In this document: piece by piece, positions 10,018 to 18,417 of the stretch
Layout: the number at the start of each line of letters is the position of its first letter
How positions within the stretch are numbered: position 1 is the first letter of the stretch
From: Mucilaginibacter gracilis
GTDB lineage: Bacteria; Bacteroidota; Bacteroidia; Sphingobacteriales; Sphingobacteriaceae
DNA: 64,000 bases
Assembly (NCBI RefSeq): GCF_003633615.1
Contig: NZ_RBKU01000001.1
Coordinates: 806,001-870,000, forward strand
Direction of reading: 5' to 3'
Made by a program: the position numbers and the translations under genes
The notes under the pieces: model-generated
Seen by the model: only the letters and a program-made list of their open reading frames with translations
Databases searched by the model: none
Told to the model about the DNA's origin: nothing

Positions 10018-10818
10018 ATGCAGCTTAGAAATCACATTGTTTATCGCTTTTTAACTGAAAAACATTTTTTAAACGATATTTTAAGATCATTGCTTCCCAT
10101 AGAAGTTGAAAATATGATTCGCCATCAGCAGAGTGACGAAGAAATGCACAGGATCGCTATGACGTACAAGCTATTGGAGATTGATGAACAAAAAGCTTAT
10201 TATATCACCAATACAGTAGTTGATAAGCTTGACCTACTTAAAGTAACCAATAAAAATGGGATATATGACTGGACGGTTTTTAAGCATGTAAAACCTTGTA
10301 AACTAACATTCATATTCAAAAATAATAGTTTTTTACGTGTCTGGATTCATCACCATGTTATCCAATTTTTACATGGTCAGTTTGTTTATTATTCACAGCA
10401 GGAGAAGCTAAAGTATAAGGCAACAGGTAGTATAGATGTGGTACAATTATATGTAGACAGGAATACCGGTGAACCTACTGCTTATTTTGCCCACGCGAGT
10501 GCAAATGGTATGGAAGAAACCTTCTATAAATTATTGTGTTTTTTCTTTCTATCTGAAAACCAAGAAATTATTGTTAACCCAGGTAAAAGCTATGGCACGA
10601 AGAAACAACCTGATGCGCTTTCAAATGATATCAATGTACCTGTAACTATCGTTAACAGTTGCTGGAATATAACGAGCATACGAACCGACGGATTTGATGT
10701 AAGCGGGCATTTTAGATTGCAACCCTGCGGGCCAGCTTTAGCCGATACCAGAATGATATTTATAGAGCCGTATAAAAAGCATGGTTATGTAAGAAAGGCC
10801 GCCAAGCCATTAGAATAA
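10018..10818 (+). CDS. Hypothetical protein of unknown function
   Basis: A 266-residue soluble-looking protein without a signal peptide or membrane helix. I do not recognise its family. It contains a Cys/aromatic-rich stretch (KLLCFFFLSENQEIIVNP) and ends with RLQPCGPALADTRMIF followed by a basic tail (KKHGYVRKAAK), an end that suggests a protein found in mobile regions. It is transcribed away from the FecR gene and followed 40 bp later by a group II intron, so it sits in a patch of inserted DNA that separates FecR from the nearest ECF sigma gene. A -7 box just upstream supports expression. Confidence 0.6.
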   Translation: MQLRNHIVYRFLTEKHFLNDILRSLLPIEVENMIRHQQSDEEMHRIAMTYKLLEIDEQKAYYITNTVVDKLDLLKVTNKNGIYDWTVFKHVKPCKLTFIFKNNSFLRVWIHHHVIQFLHGQFVYYSQQEKLKYKATGSIDVVQLYVDRNTGEPTAYFAHASANGMEETFYKLLCFFFLSENQEIIVNPGKSYGTKKQPDALSNDINVPVTIVNSCWNITSIRTDGFDVSGHFRLQPCGPALADTRMIFIEPYKKHGYVRKAAKPLE

Positions 10819-10858
10819 CGTTTAAAGTTCTTCACCGCGTTACGGATAGCTGCGGCAT

Positions 10859-13198
10859 GTGTGACTTGTTGTCCGTGAGTAAAGTAAGCGGACATTACAA
10901 AAATGTTCTTTGTAATAACTGATTATCTGGTGAATGGGAACACCATTCCATCTATTTGAACAGATGAAAACACTTTCCTCATTTATACAGGTGGCAACTG
11001 TATAGGTGCAGCAGGGAAGAAAGCAAGTACGAGTGGAATCTGACACTCAATCCTTTGCGAGTGTAGAGGTATGCGTAGGCAACGAACCTATGTTTGAATC
11101 ATCGTCACTGTCAACAAGCCTACTCAGATTATTCAACTACGGTTGTAAGGCTTGCCCAAAATGGGAGCGATTACAGGATTGATGGTTATGTCGTCCATCA
11201 ATCGTTCAAACAATTGTAATCCGGTGAAGAATAGGACGCTAACCCTTAGTCAATTAAGACCATACAGATAATCGGAACAAGGTAATCTTATTAAGGCTCT
11301 GCAGTAGCAGAGGGAAGCCATCCTTATGCCTTAATAAGAAGAGATTGGGTAAAAAGCAAATGCCTTTGGGAAAGCCAAAGGATAGGCAGACGTACCCACG
11401 ACGTTAATGATAGATTTAGTAAGTAGCAACTTAAGACGATGAACACGGCAATACGACCGATGTATGAATGGAACACAATTAACTGGACGAAGGTTCAGCG
11501 TAATGTTTTCAAGCTGCAAAAACGGATTTATCAGGCAAGCATGCGCGGAGATATAATATCTATGCGCAAACTACAAAAACTGTTATTGAAATCTAATGCC
11601 GCCAAGCTATTGGCGGTTAGGAAAGTAACACAGGACAATCAAGGCAAGAAAACAGCGGGTGTTGATGGTGTAAGAAAACTAACGCCGGTGCAGCGAATGA
11701 AACTTAGCAACCAAGACTTATTGGAAGCAAAGGTTAAACCAACTCGCCGAATATGGATTCCGAAACCAAACAGCGATGAAAAACGCCCTTTGGGCATACC
11801 CGTTATGAAAGACCGTGCTGCACAGGCATTGGTTAAATTAGCCCTTGAATCCGAATGGGAAGCGAGGTTTGAACCCAATAGTTATGGGTTTAGGCCTGGT
11901 CGCTCAGTCCATGATGCTATTGAAGCAATCTTTTTATCAATCAAAAGTAAGCCTAAGTATGTATTAGATGCCGATATCGAGAAATGCTTTGATAAAATCA
12001 GTCATGAAAAACTGTTAACAAAGTTAAATACCATTCCCAGCCTAAGAAGATTGATTAGGGCTTGGTTAAAAGCCGGGGTGTTAGAGGATGATGTATTTAA
12101 CCAGACTGAACAAGGCACGCCGCAAGGCGGTGTGATTTCTCCATTGTTGGCTAACATTGCTTTACACGGCATGGAACAAATCGTTAAAGAGAAATTCCCT
12201 GTTCGCGGCGGCCCAATACTTATTAGATATGCTGATGACTTCTTAGTCTTTCATAAAGATCTCGCGGTTATAAATCATTGTAAGGCAGCTATAGAATTAT
12301 GGCTTGCAGATATTGATTTAAACCTGAAAGAGGAAAAGACGAGAATTGCACACACCTTACTACAGGATGAACATGGCAACCGGGGATTCGACTTTTTAGG
12401 TATGCACATTGGCCAATACAATGTTGGCAAAACGCATACAGGAAAAAGCAACTATGGGAAGCCTCTCGGCTTCAAAACTTTTATTAGGCCATCGAAAAAG
12501 TCTCAAAAGAAACAACATAAAGCCATACAAAACATTGTACGTCGTAATCGTACAATCGAACAAGAACGCCTGATAGAACAACTTAATCCTGTCATAAGGG
12601 GATGGAGTAAATTTCATTCAACAGTTGTATCAAAGAGGGTGTTTAGTAATATGTCACATAAGTTGTTTCAATCTTTGAGGCGATGGGCGAATCGAAGACA
12701 CCCGAATAAGACCCAAACTTGGGTAAACCGCAAGTACTGGCGATTGGAAACCGGTCGTTGGACATTTGCTGCTCGTAAAGGGAAGCCTCTTAGACTCTAT
12801 AGTGAAACTCCAATCATTAGGCACGTCAAAGTTAAAGAGAACCGCTCACCATACGATGGTGACTGGTCTTATTGGGGAGCAAGGCTTGGTAGATACCCTA
12901 CGTTATCAAACAGAAAAGCCATGCTTTTGAGGAAACAGAAAGGTCGATGTTCAATATGCAAATTACAGTTTACATTAGGCGATGATATGGATACCGACCA
13001 TATTATTCCTTTGTATTTGGGAGGAAAAGATATATGGGCTAATGTGCAACTATTACATGCTCATTGTCATGTGACCAAAACGAGGAAAGACAGCTTGCTT
13101 CATATAAATGATTAACGGACGAGGAGCCGTGTGAAGGGAAACTTTCATGCACGGTTCTGAAGACCAGCCGTAAAGGCGACTTTACGGCTGAGTTTAAT
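10859..13198 (+). mobile_element. Group II intron with intron-encoded protein (class D-like)
   Basis: A 2340 bp retroelement placed between genes. The 5' end GTGTGACTT fits the GUGYG consensus. Domain V is a 34-base hairpin at 13124-13157 (starting GAGCCGTGTG, ending GCACGGTTC, GGGAAAC at the tip side). Domain VI follows, with a stem built from CAGCCGTAAA and TTTACGGCTG, a bulged A and the 3' end GTTTAAT, whose last bases AT fit the AY rule. The 580 bases before the protein gene are the structured domains I-III. The flanking DNA shows GCTGCG on the left and CGCAGC on the right, so the intron sits in the loop of a small inverted repeat. Confidence 0.88.
11439..13115 (+). CDS. ltrA: Group II intron reverse transcriptase/maturase with HNH endonuclease
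   Basis: A full-length 558-residue intron-encoded protein. Reverse transcriptase motifs run from about residue 90 (RRIWIPKPN, RPLGIPVMKDR, YGFRPGRSVHDA) through the catalytic RYADDFLVF near residue 265. A maturase X domain follows (GFDFLGMHIGQ, NPVIRGWSKFH), and a C-terminal HNH nuclease contains CSICKLQF, DTDHIIPLYLGG and HAHCHVTK. It promotes splicing and target-primed reverse transcription of its own intron. No frameshift or lost catalytic residue is visible, so the element may be active. Confidence 0.95.
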   Translation: MNTAIRPMYEWNTINWTKVQRNVFKLQKRIYQASMRGDIISMRKLQKLLLKSNAAKLLAVRKVTQDNQGKKTAGVDGVRKLTPVQRMKLSNQDLLEAKVKPTRRIWIPKPNSDEKRPLGIPVMKDRAAQALVKLALESEWEARFEPNSYGFRPGRSVHDAIEAIFLSIKSKPKYVLDADIEKCFDKISHEKLLTKLNTIPSLRRLIRAWLKAGVLEDDVFNQTEQGTPQGGVISPLLANIALHGMEQIVKEKFPVRGGPILIRYADDFLVFHKDLAVINHCKAAIELWLADIDLNLKEEKTRIAHTLLQDEHGNRGFDFLGMHIGQYNVGKTHTGKSNYGKPLGFKTFIRPSKKSQKKQHKAIQNIVRRNRTIEQERLIEQLNPVIRGWSKFHSTVVSKRVFSNMSHKLFQSLRRWANRRHPNKTQTWVNRKYWRLETGRWTFAARKGKPLRLYSETPIIRHVKVKENRSPYDGDWSYWGARLGRYPTLSNRKAMLLRKQKGRCSICKLQFTLGDDMDTDHIIPLYLGGKDIWANVQLLHAHCHVTKTRKDSLLHIND

Positions 13199-13260
13199 CC
13201 CGCGCAGCGGATACAGCGGATAGCCGACCCCGCTGGAAGTGGGGAACGCCCTGATTCGAA

Positions 13261-13446
13261 TTATTCTTCCCTTACACCTGCAACCCGCATACGGATGCTT
13301 TGACACTGGTTTACACGATCTATCAAACTTTTATCCAGGCTTGCTAACTGAACATTATCGATGAAAATACTATCAGTGTCAGACAATTGGAGATAGCGCT
13401 GAAATTTAAAAGAGCGCCTCACTCGTAATGGATTTCTTATCATCAC
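13261..13446 (-). pseudogene. Possible fragment of an AraC-type response regulator
   Basis: A 61-codon frame whose middle (NPLRVRRSFKFQRYL, then NVQLASLDKSLIDRVNQC) resembles the linker between the receiver and AraC-type DNA-binding domains of Bacteroidota hybrid sensor or response regulators. The match stops abruptly after VNQC, and no receiver or HTH part is present on either side. It lies between a group II intron and short direct repeats, which fits a relic left by insertions. It could also be a chance frame. Confidence 0.3.
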
Positions 13447-13489
13447 AAGTGTGACATCAAAAGATGTAAATGTGTGACACTATAAGATG
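13447..13489. repeat. Short imperfect direct repeat, possible IS end relic
   Basis: Two copies of a TGTGACA(c/t)...AAGATGT unit about 23 bp apart. Tandem copies of this kind of unit occur at the ends of IS21-type elements. No transposase gene is near, so this may be a leftover end. Confidence 0.3.
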
Positions 13490-14041
13490 TTATCGACATT
13501 TACGTTGATAAATAAGCCAGGTTGCGGAATATAGTTTTCGCAGATTATCATAAACTTCAATAATTTCCCTTGCAGTAAGTGTTTCGAGAACGGCTTTATC
13601 GGACAAGGCTATGCGGAGCCATTCGTGCAGGTACTCCTTATATTGTTCCAAAGTAATTTGCTTGAAAAACCTTTTTATTACTGCCAAGGGATTGAGGATC
13701 TCTTTTTCTGAAAGATTATGTGGGAAAAACTCCCAATCTTTTCTTTCTTGCTCAATTTGGCTTTCTGTTATATTTTCATTTGATAGAAACATGCTATTAC
13801 CGGAAGCTAATAAAAGATGGGCAGCCTCTATTAACTGTATTGTTTCTTCGTAAACAGAAAGGAGGTATACCGCCCCGTGACGACTATTGAATTGTGCATC
13901 ATTAATAACATGGTACCGCCACTTGTTTAGATCTTTTCGGTGCTCTGCGGGCAGGCCCGAATTAAAGAAATCAGCAATGGCCACGAACGGCGAATTTACC
14001 TCACTTGATGATGCATTTGTATATAGTGCGGGTGTGGCCAT
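13490..14041 (-). CDS. Hypothetical protein, possibly regulatory
   Basis: A 183-residue soluble, mainly helical protein with no signal peptide. Charged and aromatic residues dominate (LNKWRYHVINDAQFNSRHGAVYLLSVYEETIQ, shown here only in part as a pattern). I do not recognise a named domain. It starts 14 bp after the ECF sigma stop and is probably cotranscribed with that gene, so a link to sigma-factor control or to the pathway it drives is possible. Similar-length proteins of unknown role occur near HTH and RteC-type genes in Bacteroidota, but no function is claimed. Confidence 0.6.
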   Translation of the reverse strand: MATPALYTNASSSEVNSPFVAIADFFNSGLPAEHRKDLNKWRYHVINDAQFNSRHGAVYLLSVYEETIQLIEAAHLLLASGNSMFLSNENITESQIEQERKDWEFFPHNLSEKEILNPLAVIKRFFKQITLEQYKEYLHEWLRIALSDKAVLETLTAREIIEVYDNLRKLYSATWLIYQRKCR

Positions 14042-14055
14042 GACTTTTTAATTTA

Positions 14056-14658
14056 CTATGGATTAATGCGATATAGTACTACAGATACTATCAGAAAGAC
14101 AGTCAAATCAGTATTTAATAGAAAAAATTCTTTTACAGATTTATTGGCTGACACAATCTGATTGCGAATTGTTGAGGTGGAGATTCCCAAAATTTCACTT
14201 GCTTCCTGATAGCTTTTACCTTCAAACTTACACAGCTTAAAAACCTGCTTGCGTTGTGGTGGTAAATCTTCTATAGCCCTCATTAAAAGCTCGTAGGTTT
14301 CCTGGTCGATCATGTTTTCTTCAGCGTTGGTAACATGATCTACCGTAGTTATTATCAAATGGTCGATGAGTCGTTTATCACGGGCAACTTTTTGAAAATG
14401 GTTCAACACCAGCCATCGCGCAACCATGTATAGGTATGGCCAAAATGCTTTATCGGGGTCAATTTGTTCACGCCTTGTCCACACAGTTAAAAAAAGCTCT
14501 TGCAAAAGCTCCTGAGCAACTTCCTCCTCTTTCACTAAAAACAAAATATTGCGGTACAAGGGCCTGCTACAATGATCGTAAATCTTGGCAAAAGCTCGCT
14601 CACTGCCTTGTTGCAGTTGCTGAAGAAGAAAAGTGATATTTACATTTTCAGTGATCAT
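14056..14658 (-). CDS. ECF-type RNA polymerase sigma-70 factor
   Basis: A 200-residue sigma factor of the Bacteroidota FecI/RpoE-like group. Region 2 is near residues 22-90 (AFAKIYDHCSRPLYRNILF, ELLQELFLTVWTRR, WPYLYMVARWLVLNHF) and region 4 near 130-180 (IEDLPPQRKQVFKLCKFEG, SYQEASEILGISTSTIRNQ). A short hydrophobic tail follows. Such factors direct transcription of susCD-type operons and are held by a FecR anti-sigma protein. The nearest FecR gene is 4.3 kb downstream on the same strand, past a group II intron and other genes, so an originally adjacent pair may have been separated. Confidence 0.93.
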   Translation of the reverse strand: MITENVNITFLLQQLQQGSERAFAKIYDHCSRPLYRNILFLVKEEEVAQELLQELFLTVWTRREQIDPDKAFWPYLYMVARWLVLNHFQKVARDKRLIDHLIITTVDHVTNAEENMIDQETYELLMRAIEDLPPQRKQVFKLCKFEGKSYQEASEILGISTSTIRNQIVSANKSVKEFFLLNTDLTVFLIVSVVLYRINP

Positions 14659-14718
14659 CTACCGTTGCATAAATGCAAGCCTCTAAAACAACGGATTGAG
14701 AGTCATCGAAAAAAATAC

Positions 14719-14820
14719 AATAGGGCCGGTAACTCTAATATCCAGTGTCCGCGGGCTCTGGTAAGCCACCTTTCTTTCGAAAGGCTTACACACTGAAATA
14801 AGCGAGCACCGACCCTATCA
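14719..14820. repeat. Three-tier nested inverted repeat (cruciform or structured RNA)
   Basis: Three nested stems are centred near 14775: ATAGGGCCGGT with ACCGACCCTAT (one mismatch), CAGTGT with ACACTG, and GTAAGCC with GGCTTAC around a 15-base tip. The loops between the outer and middle stems are 12 bases on both sides. The element fills part of a 500 bp gene-free stretch behind the ECF sigma start. No ORF lies in it. Confidence 0.5.
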
Positions 14821-15157
14821 TATTAAAATACGTAGGGCCAGAGTACTCAACTTACCATCGCGTAAAATTTACCAGATTTGCGGGCGAGGCTCGTTTTGGC
14901 AGTCTCTAAGAAACTGCTAAATTATAAATTCTAACTAATAAAACTAAGTTTTCGATTTGGAAACGATTATTCCGTCAATAGAACTATTAAGTGGCAATCA
15001 GGATTAAAAATTACAAAATCGAAAATATTTGATACTAAAATAAAACATTTAGTCCTAAAGTGAAAATATTTATTTTCAAAATGAGAATTTATATTGTCTA
15101 TACTGGAATATTTCATGGATTTAGGTATGGGGTTGCACATTTTTGTTCAGAAAATCT

Positions 15158-15472
15158 ATGGCAAAAATAAATTCTGAAAGGTTACAAAGCACAATTACCT
15201 CTCTCAAAGCACGATTTGAAACCAACACTATAAATAGCATGAACGATTTAACTGACATGTACGTTACCGGCATGTTGGCTGTATTAGGGATTGGCTATGA
15301 TGGATTTGTAAACAAATGTGCGGCACCCGAAAAGTTTCTTCTTGAAGATTTAATCAAGTTATCACAAGTAATAGATGTGGATATTAATATAATTCTCAAA
15401 GTTGTTCTCAAACAGGCTACAAAAAACGTGAAGCCCAGAGATATTTCACACTTATTACCAAAGCCGAAATAA
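15158..15472 (+). CDS. Hypothetical small protein
   Basis: A 104-residue protein from the ATG opening MAKINSERLQ; a TTG five codons earlier is possible but weaker. It is helical and soluble, with a patch NDLTDMYVTGMLAVLGIGYDGF and a later FLLEDLIKLSQVIDVDINIIL that has the spacing of a helix-turn-helix-like segment. It has no close relative that I can name. A degenerate minus-strand frame runs into its 3' end, which suggests that this gene border was made by rearrangement. Confidence 0.5.
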   Translation: MAKINSERLQSTITSLKARFETNTINSMNDLTDMYVTGMLAVLGIGYDGFVNKCAAPEKFLLEDLIKLSQVIDVDINIILKVVLKQATKNVKPRDISHLLPKPK

Positions 15473-15650
15473 ATGCCAAGAACAACTGCATCGTCAATCT
15501 GGTCTTGGGTTAATTCATTGGTATATGCTTCCTCAATAAGACGATCTATCAGTGCCTTACCACCGTCGTTATGTTCTATCAAGCCAAAAACGTAGATCTT
15601 TTCACCAGCTGTAAACGTTGGGGTTAAATAGCCATAGATCTTTCGATTGG
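15473..15650 (-). pseudogene. Degenerate gene fragment of unknown origin
   Basis: On the minus strand a protein-like stretch reads KIYGYLTPTFTAGEKIYVFG, then LIEHNDGGKALIDRLIEEAY and LTQDQIDDAVVLGIYFG. It has no start codon, is bounded upstream by an in-frame stop, and runs downstream into the opposite-strand gene. The residue make-up looks like real coding sequence that has lost both ends. The family is not recognised. Confidence 0.25.
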
Positions 15651-15746
15651 TTGATTATTGGATAATCATTCAGTAGTTCTATTCCATAGACAATTTGTTG
15701 CTAATTCAATTCTATAATACGTACTTCTTCGTTAACTGTTAAGCGG

Positions 15747-15777
15747 TTTTAAAGTATCTGAAAGCTTTATATATTTG
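15747..15777 (+). promoter_or_regulatory. Promoter of the 15793 gene
   Basis: A -7 box TATATTTG (15770-15777) matches TAnnTTTG, and a TTTT element lies 19 bp upstream at the -33 place. The ATG follows 16 bp later, so transcription would start just before it. Confidence 0.55.
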
Positions 15778-15792
15778 AGAGAACAAGGTTCT

Positions 15793-16253
15793 ATGAGCAA
15801 ACAGGTTGAACGGCTAAAAAAAAATTAATTGAGTTAACGGATGTTATAAATGCATTCCAGTCGGAAACGGTACAATGCATTGTTATTGACCGTATTTTGA
15901 ACCATTTAGCAGTTAAAGACCGTGGAGGTGAAACAGATTTAAGCGGAGGGGATACGGCACTGGTATCCAACGCCAATAGCAAAATAAACCCTGTCCTTCT
16001 GGCAAATCCCAAGAGTAAAAAGATGGGTTCAACTAAAATCTTAAACCAATTGTTGACGACTGATTTTTTTGATACCCCGAAATCTATTGCTTCTATTACT
16101 GATTTTAGTGCCACGAAATATGATACCGTGCTTCAAACAAGTGAAATATCAGGTGTATTACTAAAGCTAATTAAGGTCAATAAATTATCACGCGTGAAAA
16201 GCGAGGAAAACAACCGTTATGTATATCTGAAACCGGCTGTGACGACAGCATAG
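15793..16253 (+). CDS. Hypothetical winged-helix-like protein, frameshifted in a poly-A run
   Basis: The gene begins MSKQVERLKK and then hits a stop after a run of nine A (15816-15824). One more A would join it to the long downstream frame (KLIELTDVINAFQSETVQ onward), giving 153 residues. Both parts have protein-like composition, and a good promoter sits before the first. The C-terminal half (KILNQLLTTDFFDTPKSI, then SGVLLKLIKVNKLSRV, then NNRYVYLKP) resembles a winged helix. The break may be a real loss, slippage at the homopolymer, or a base-calling error. The in-frame TTG at 15897 would be an unlikely independent start. Confidence 0.55.
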
Positions 16254-16266
16254 TATGTTTGCTGAA

Positions 16267-16800
16267 TTATTTTGTAATATATTTTGCTGCAATTAATAAG
16301 AGTAGCGTTCTATCAGCTTTAGCTTCATCGTAATTTTCCTTTAAAAGCTGCTTTATCTGTTTGTTTTTAAGTTTTACCGCAGCCATTTGAAGTACCTGAA
16401 ACGAGGCCATCTCCACACTTTCAATATTTTGAAGGTAAAAAATGATTGACATATCTCTAAGTTCTGCCTCTCCTGATTGCTCATTAATAGCTTCAAAAGC
16501 ATCATCCACCAAACCCGTCAAGCCGTGAATACTGCCTTTTGATATTTGTGCGTCCAACAATTCATAGATTACTTCCATTCGCGCTATTTGCTTTTCCACG
16601 TCATCTACCGTTTCCCTAATAGCTAACTGCAAGTCATTAAAATATACTTCGCTCTTGAGCTGCGGCAGCCTTTCGACCAGATGTGCCTTGGCATAATAGA
16701 TACGGTTAAGGTGGTTAACAAAAAAAGTTTTTAGTTTTTCAGAACCTAACTTTATTTTTTTTGGAGATGATGATTTATCGGATAGTCCTGACATCAGCAT
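16267..16800 (-). CDS. Ferritin-like DUF892 (YciE/YciF-type) protein
   Basis: A 177-residue helical protein of the DUF892 family. The hallmark opening LKTFFVNHLNRIYYAKAHLV is followed by helices carrying acidic residues (ARMEVIYELLDAQ, SIIFYLQNIESVEMASF) that in ferritin-like bundles can bind a di-metal site. Members are induced by stress in many bacteria; their exact role is unsettled. It lies 10 bp behind a CheY-like regulator gene, and the two are likely cotranscribed. A start three codons later (MSGLSDK) is equally possible. Confidence 0.85.
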   Translation of the reverse strand: MLMSGLSDKSSSPKKIKLGSEKLKTFFVNHLNRIYYAKAHLVERLPQLKSEVYFNDLQLAIRETVDDVEKQIARMEVIYELLDAQISKGSIHGLTGLVDDAFEAINEQSGEAELRDMSIIFYLQNIESVEMASFQVLQMAAVKLKNKQIKQLLKENYDEAKADRTLLLLIAAKYITK

Positions 16801-16810
16801 TAGTTTGCCT

Positions 16811-17173
16811 CTAAGATAAGTGTTTTTTTACATGGGATAACAGATCGAAAATATCAAATGGCTTAGGTATATAGGCATCAGCACCGCATTCCTTGGCGAG
16901 TACAGCCAAATCTGATTCGCCGGAGACGAGCATAACAGGAAGGTGCCTGGTCTCCAATTGCGATTTAATTTCTCTGCATATTTCTGGCCCACTTTTTACA
17001 GAGCCGACTATGCGTACATCAAGCAAAACAATATCCGGCTGTATAACCCGGATATGTTCAGCAGCTTCACCCGTGTTGGATATAACGGTCTCATAACCGT
17101 TCTCCTGAAAAACAATATTTAATATTTCCAAGATGTCTTCATCGTCGTCAATTACGAGTATCCTTTTTCCCAT
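16811..17173 (-). CDS. Single-domain CheY-like response regulator
   Basis: A 120-residue stand-alone receiver domain. The acidic pocket (VIDDDED, residues 8-14), the phospho-acceptor Asp52 in VLLDVRIVG, the Ser/Thr of LVSGES and the Lys of YIPKPFD are all present, so phosphorylation should be possible. There is no output domain; such proteins act through protein contacts or a phosphorelay. No histidine kinase is adjacent. The next gene in the operon is the DUF892 protein, which suggests a stress-related circuit by position only. Confidence 0.93.
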   Translation of the reverse strand: MGKRILVIDDDEDILEILNIVFQENGYETVISNTGEAAEHIRVIQPDIVLLDVRIVGSVKSGPEICREIKSQLETRHLPVMLVSGESDLAVLAKECGADAYIPKPFDIFDLLSHVKKHLS

Positions 17174-17308
17174 GTTAATTCATACGCAATAATAGTCCCA
17201 CCTATGACCTTATAGTCAACAAAGATTAACAAATAGTTGTTTGGGTTAAATGAATAATTATCAGGCAGATGCTTTAAATCCTTTTACCTAATCTCTACAC
17301 ACTATTTA

Positions 17309-17416
17309 GTGACAGACGAACCAGATTTTTCGAGCCATTTTTTGCAAGATTTGAAAAATTTGGTAGCTACAACTGAGAATATTTTCAAGAAAGTTCAAGA
17401 TAAGCTGGAAGAATAG
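17309..17416 (+). CDS. Possible 35-residue small protein
   Basis: A GTG-initiated frame encoding an acidic, helical peptide (TDEPDFSSHFLQDLKNLV, then ENIFKKVQDKLEE). Its heptad-like spacing of hydrophobic residues is more regular than expected from random sequence. It lies in a 406 bp gap between divergent genes; nothing else was seen there. No promoter or ribosome site was found. Confidence 0.3.
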   Translation: MTDEPDFSSHFLQDLKNLVATTENIFKKVQDKLEE

Positions 17417-17579
17417 AAATTGAATGTGAAATTTTATTTATTTAAACTTTAAGATCAATCTTTTCTATTTCAAAACGAGATATAAGTATTCAGGCACCGG
17501 GAGTAGAATAATCAATTTGATAAAAAACAATAACCGCGTGCCTGTCAAAAAAACCGTTACCACTGGTTAAAAATTAAAA

Positions 17580-18410
17580 TTATTTATGCGGCTTGCTGAT
17601 GTGCTGAAATTCATCTTCGGCCAATCCGGCCTTCCAATAAACTACGGCGCGCAATTCGTCTCTGTTTAGCCCCATTTTTTGGGTTACGTAGGCACGAATT
17701 GCCTGTACCGGGGTATATTCTCCCGCAATCCAAACCAGCCTTGATCCAAAATCTGGGTCTGGAAAGCTAACATCCTTTATTGCGCTTAATAGCAAGCCCG
17801 ATTCCGCAGCCGGTTCTCCATTCCTGCCAAACCATCTTATTATTACACTGGAATCGGTTTTAATTTCAAAAGTATCTACCGCACTACCAACTTCTAACAG
17901 AGCCATTCCCCTGGCAGACTCCGGCAATGATTCCAGCATAGCAGCTATAGCCGGTATAGCCGTTTCGTCTCCCGCGAATAAATACCAGTCTACCTGAGGC
18001 AACGGTTTACCGGGTTTTATGCCTATGCCAAGTTCATCTCCTATTTTAACATTTGACGCCCAGGTAGAGGCGCAACCTTCATCTCCATGCAAAAAGAATT
18101 CAATGCTAAGTTCGCCTTTTAATTGATCTATAAGACGGATGGTGTAGGTGCGTACAATAGGTTTAGTTGCCGGATTTTCCCATGATGGTCTTCCGTTAAT
18201 CATCTTCGGCAATTCAGCCTTAGTTTGTCCGAGTAAGGGAAGAAATATCTTTAAATGCATACCCGAAGAGCATCCTATAGCATCTTTGAATTGATCACCT
18301 TTGAATGTAATTCTTCTTAGGTGCGGTGTTACGTCGGTTATATCAGAAACCTGCGCAATGGTGTAAATGCGCTTTTGGCTATTATCCAGTTCATTTGATA
18401 TGTTATCCAT
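17580..18410 (-). CDS. Siderophore-interacting protein (FAD-dependent ferric reductase)
   Basis: A 276-residue cytosolic flavoprotein of the ViuB/SIP family, which uses NAD(P)H and FAD to reduce ferric siderophores and release iron. The FAD-binding barrel is marked by DVTPHLRRITF and RTYTIRLID; the nucleotide-binding half has FAGDETAIPAIAAMLESL and the end WIAGEYTPVQAIRAYV. It is full length for the family. It begins 7 bp after the Crp-type regulator gene, so the two are probably one transcript, and it fits the metal-uptake theme of the operon further right. Confidence 0.93.
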   Translation of the reverse strand: MDNISNELDNSQKRIYTIAQVSDITDVTPHLRRITFKGDQFKDAIGCSSGMHLKIFLPLLGQTKAELPKMINGRPSWENPATKPIVRTYTIRLIDQLKGELSIEFFLHGDEGCASTWASNVKIGDELGIGIKPGKPLPQVDWYLFAGDETAIPAIAAMLESLPESARGMALLEVGSAVDTFEIKTDSSVIIRWFGRNGEPAAESGLLLSAIKDVSFPDPDFGSRLVWIAGEYTPVQAIRAYVTQKMGLNRDELRAVVYWKAGLAEDEFQHISKPHK

Positions 18411-18417
18411 TTTGCAA

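Noticed and set aside
14719..14820. Integron attC site
   Set aside because: The nested stems lack the RYYYAAC/GTTRRRY core sites and there is no integrase gene.
15295..15582. Minus-strand 95-codon frame taken as a whole gene
   Set aside because: Its 3' half is the shadow of the plus-strand gene ending at 15472 and it has no true start; only 15473-15650 looks like coding residue and is listed as a fragment.
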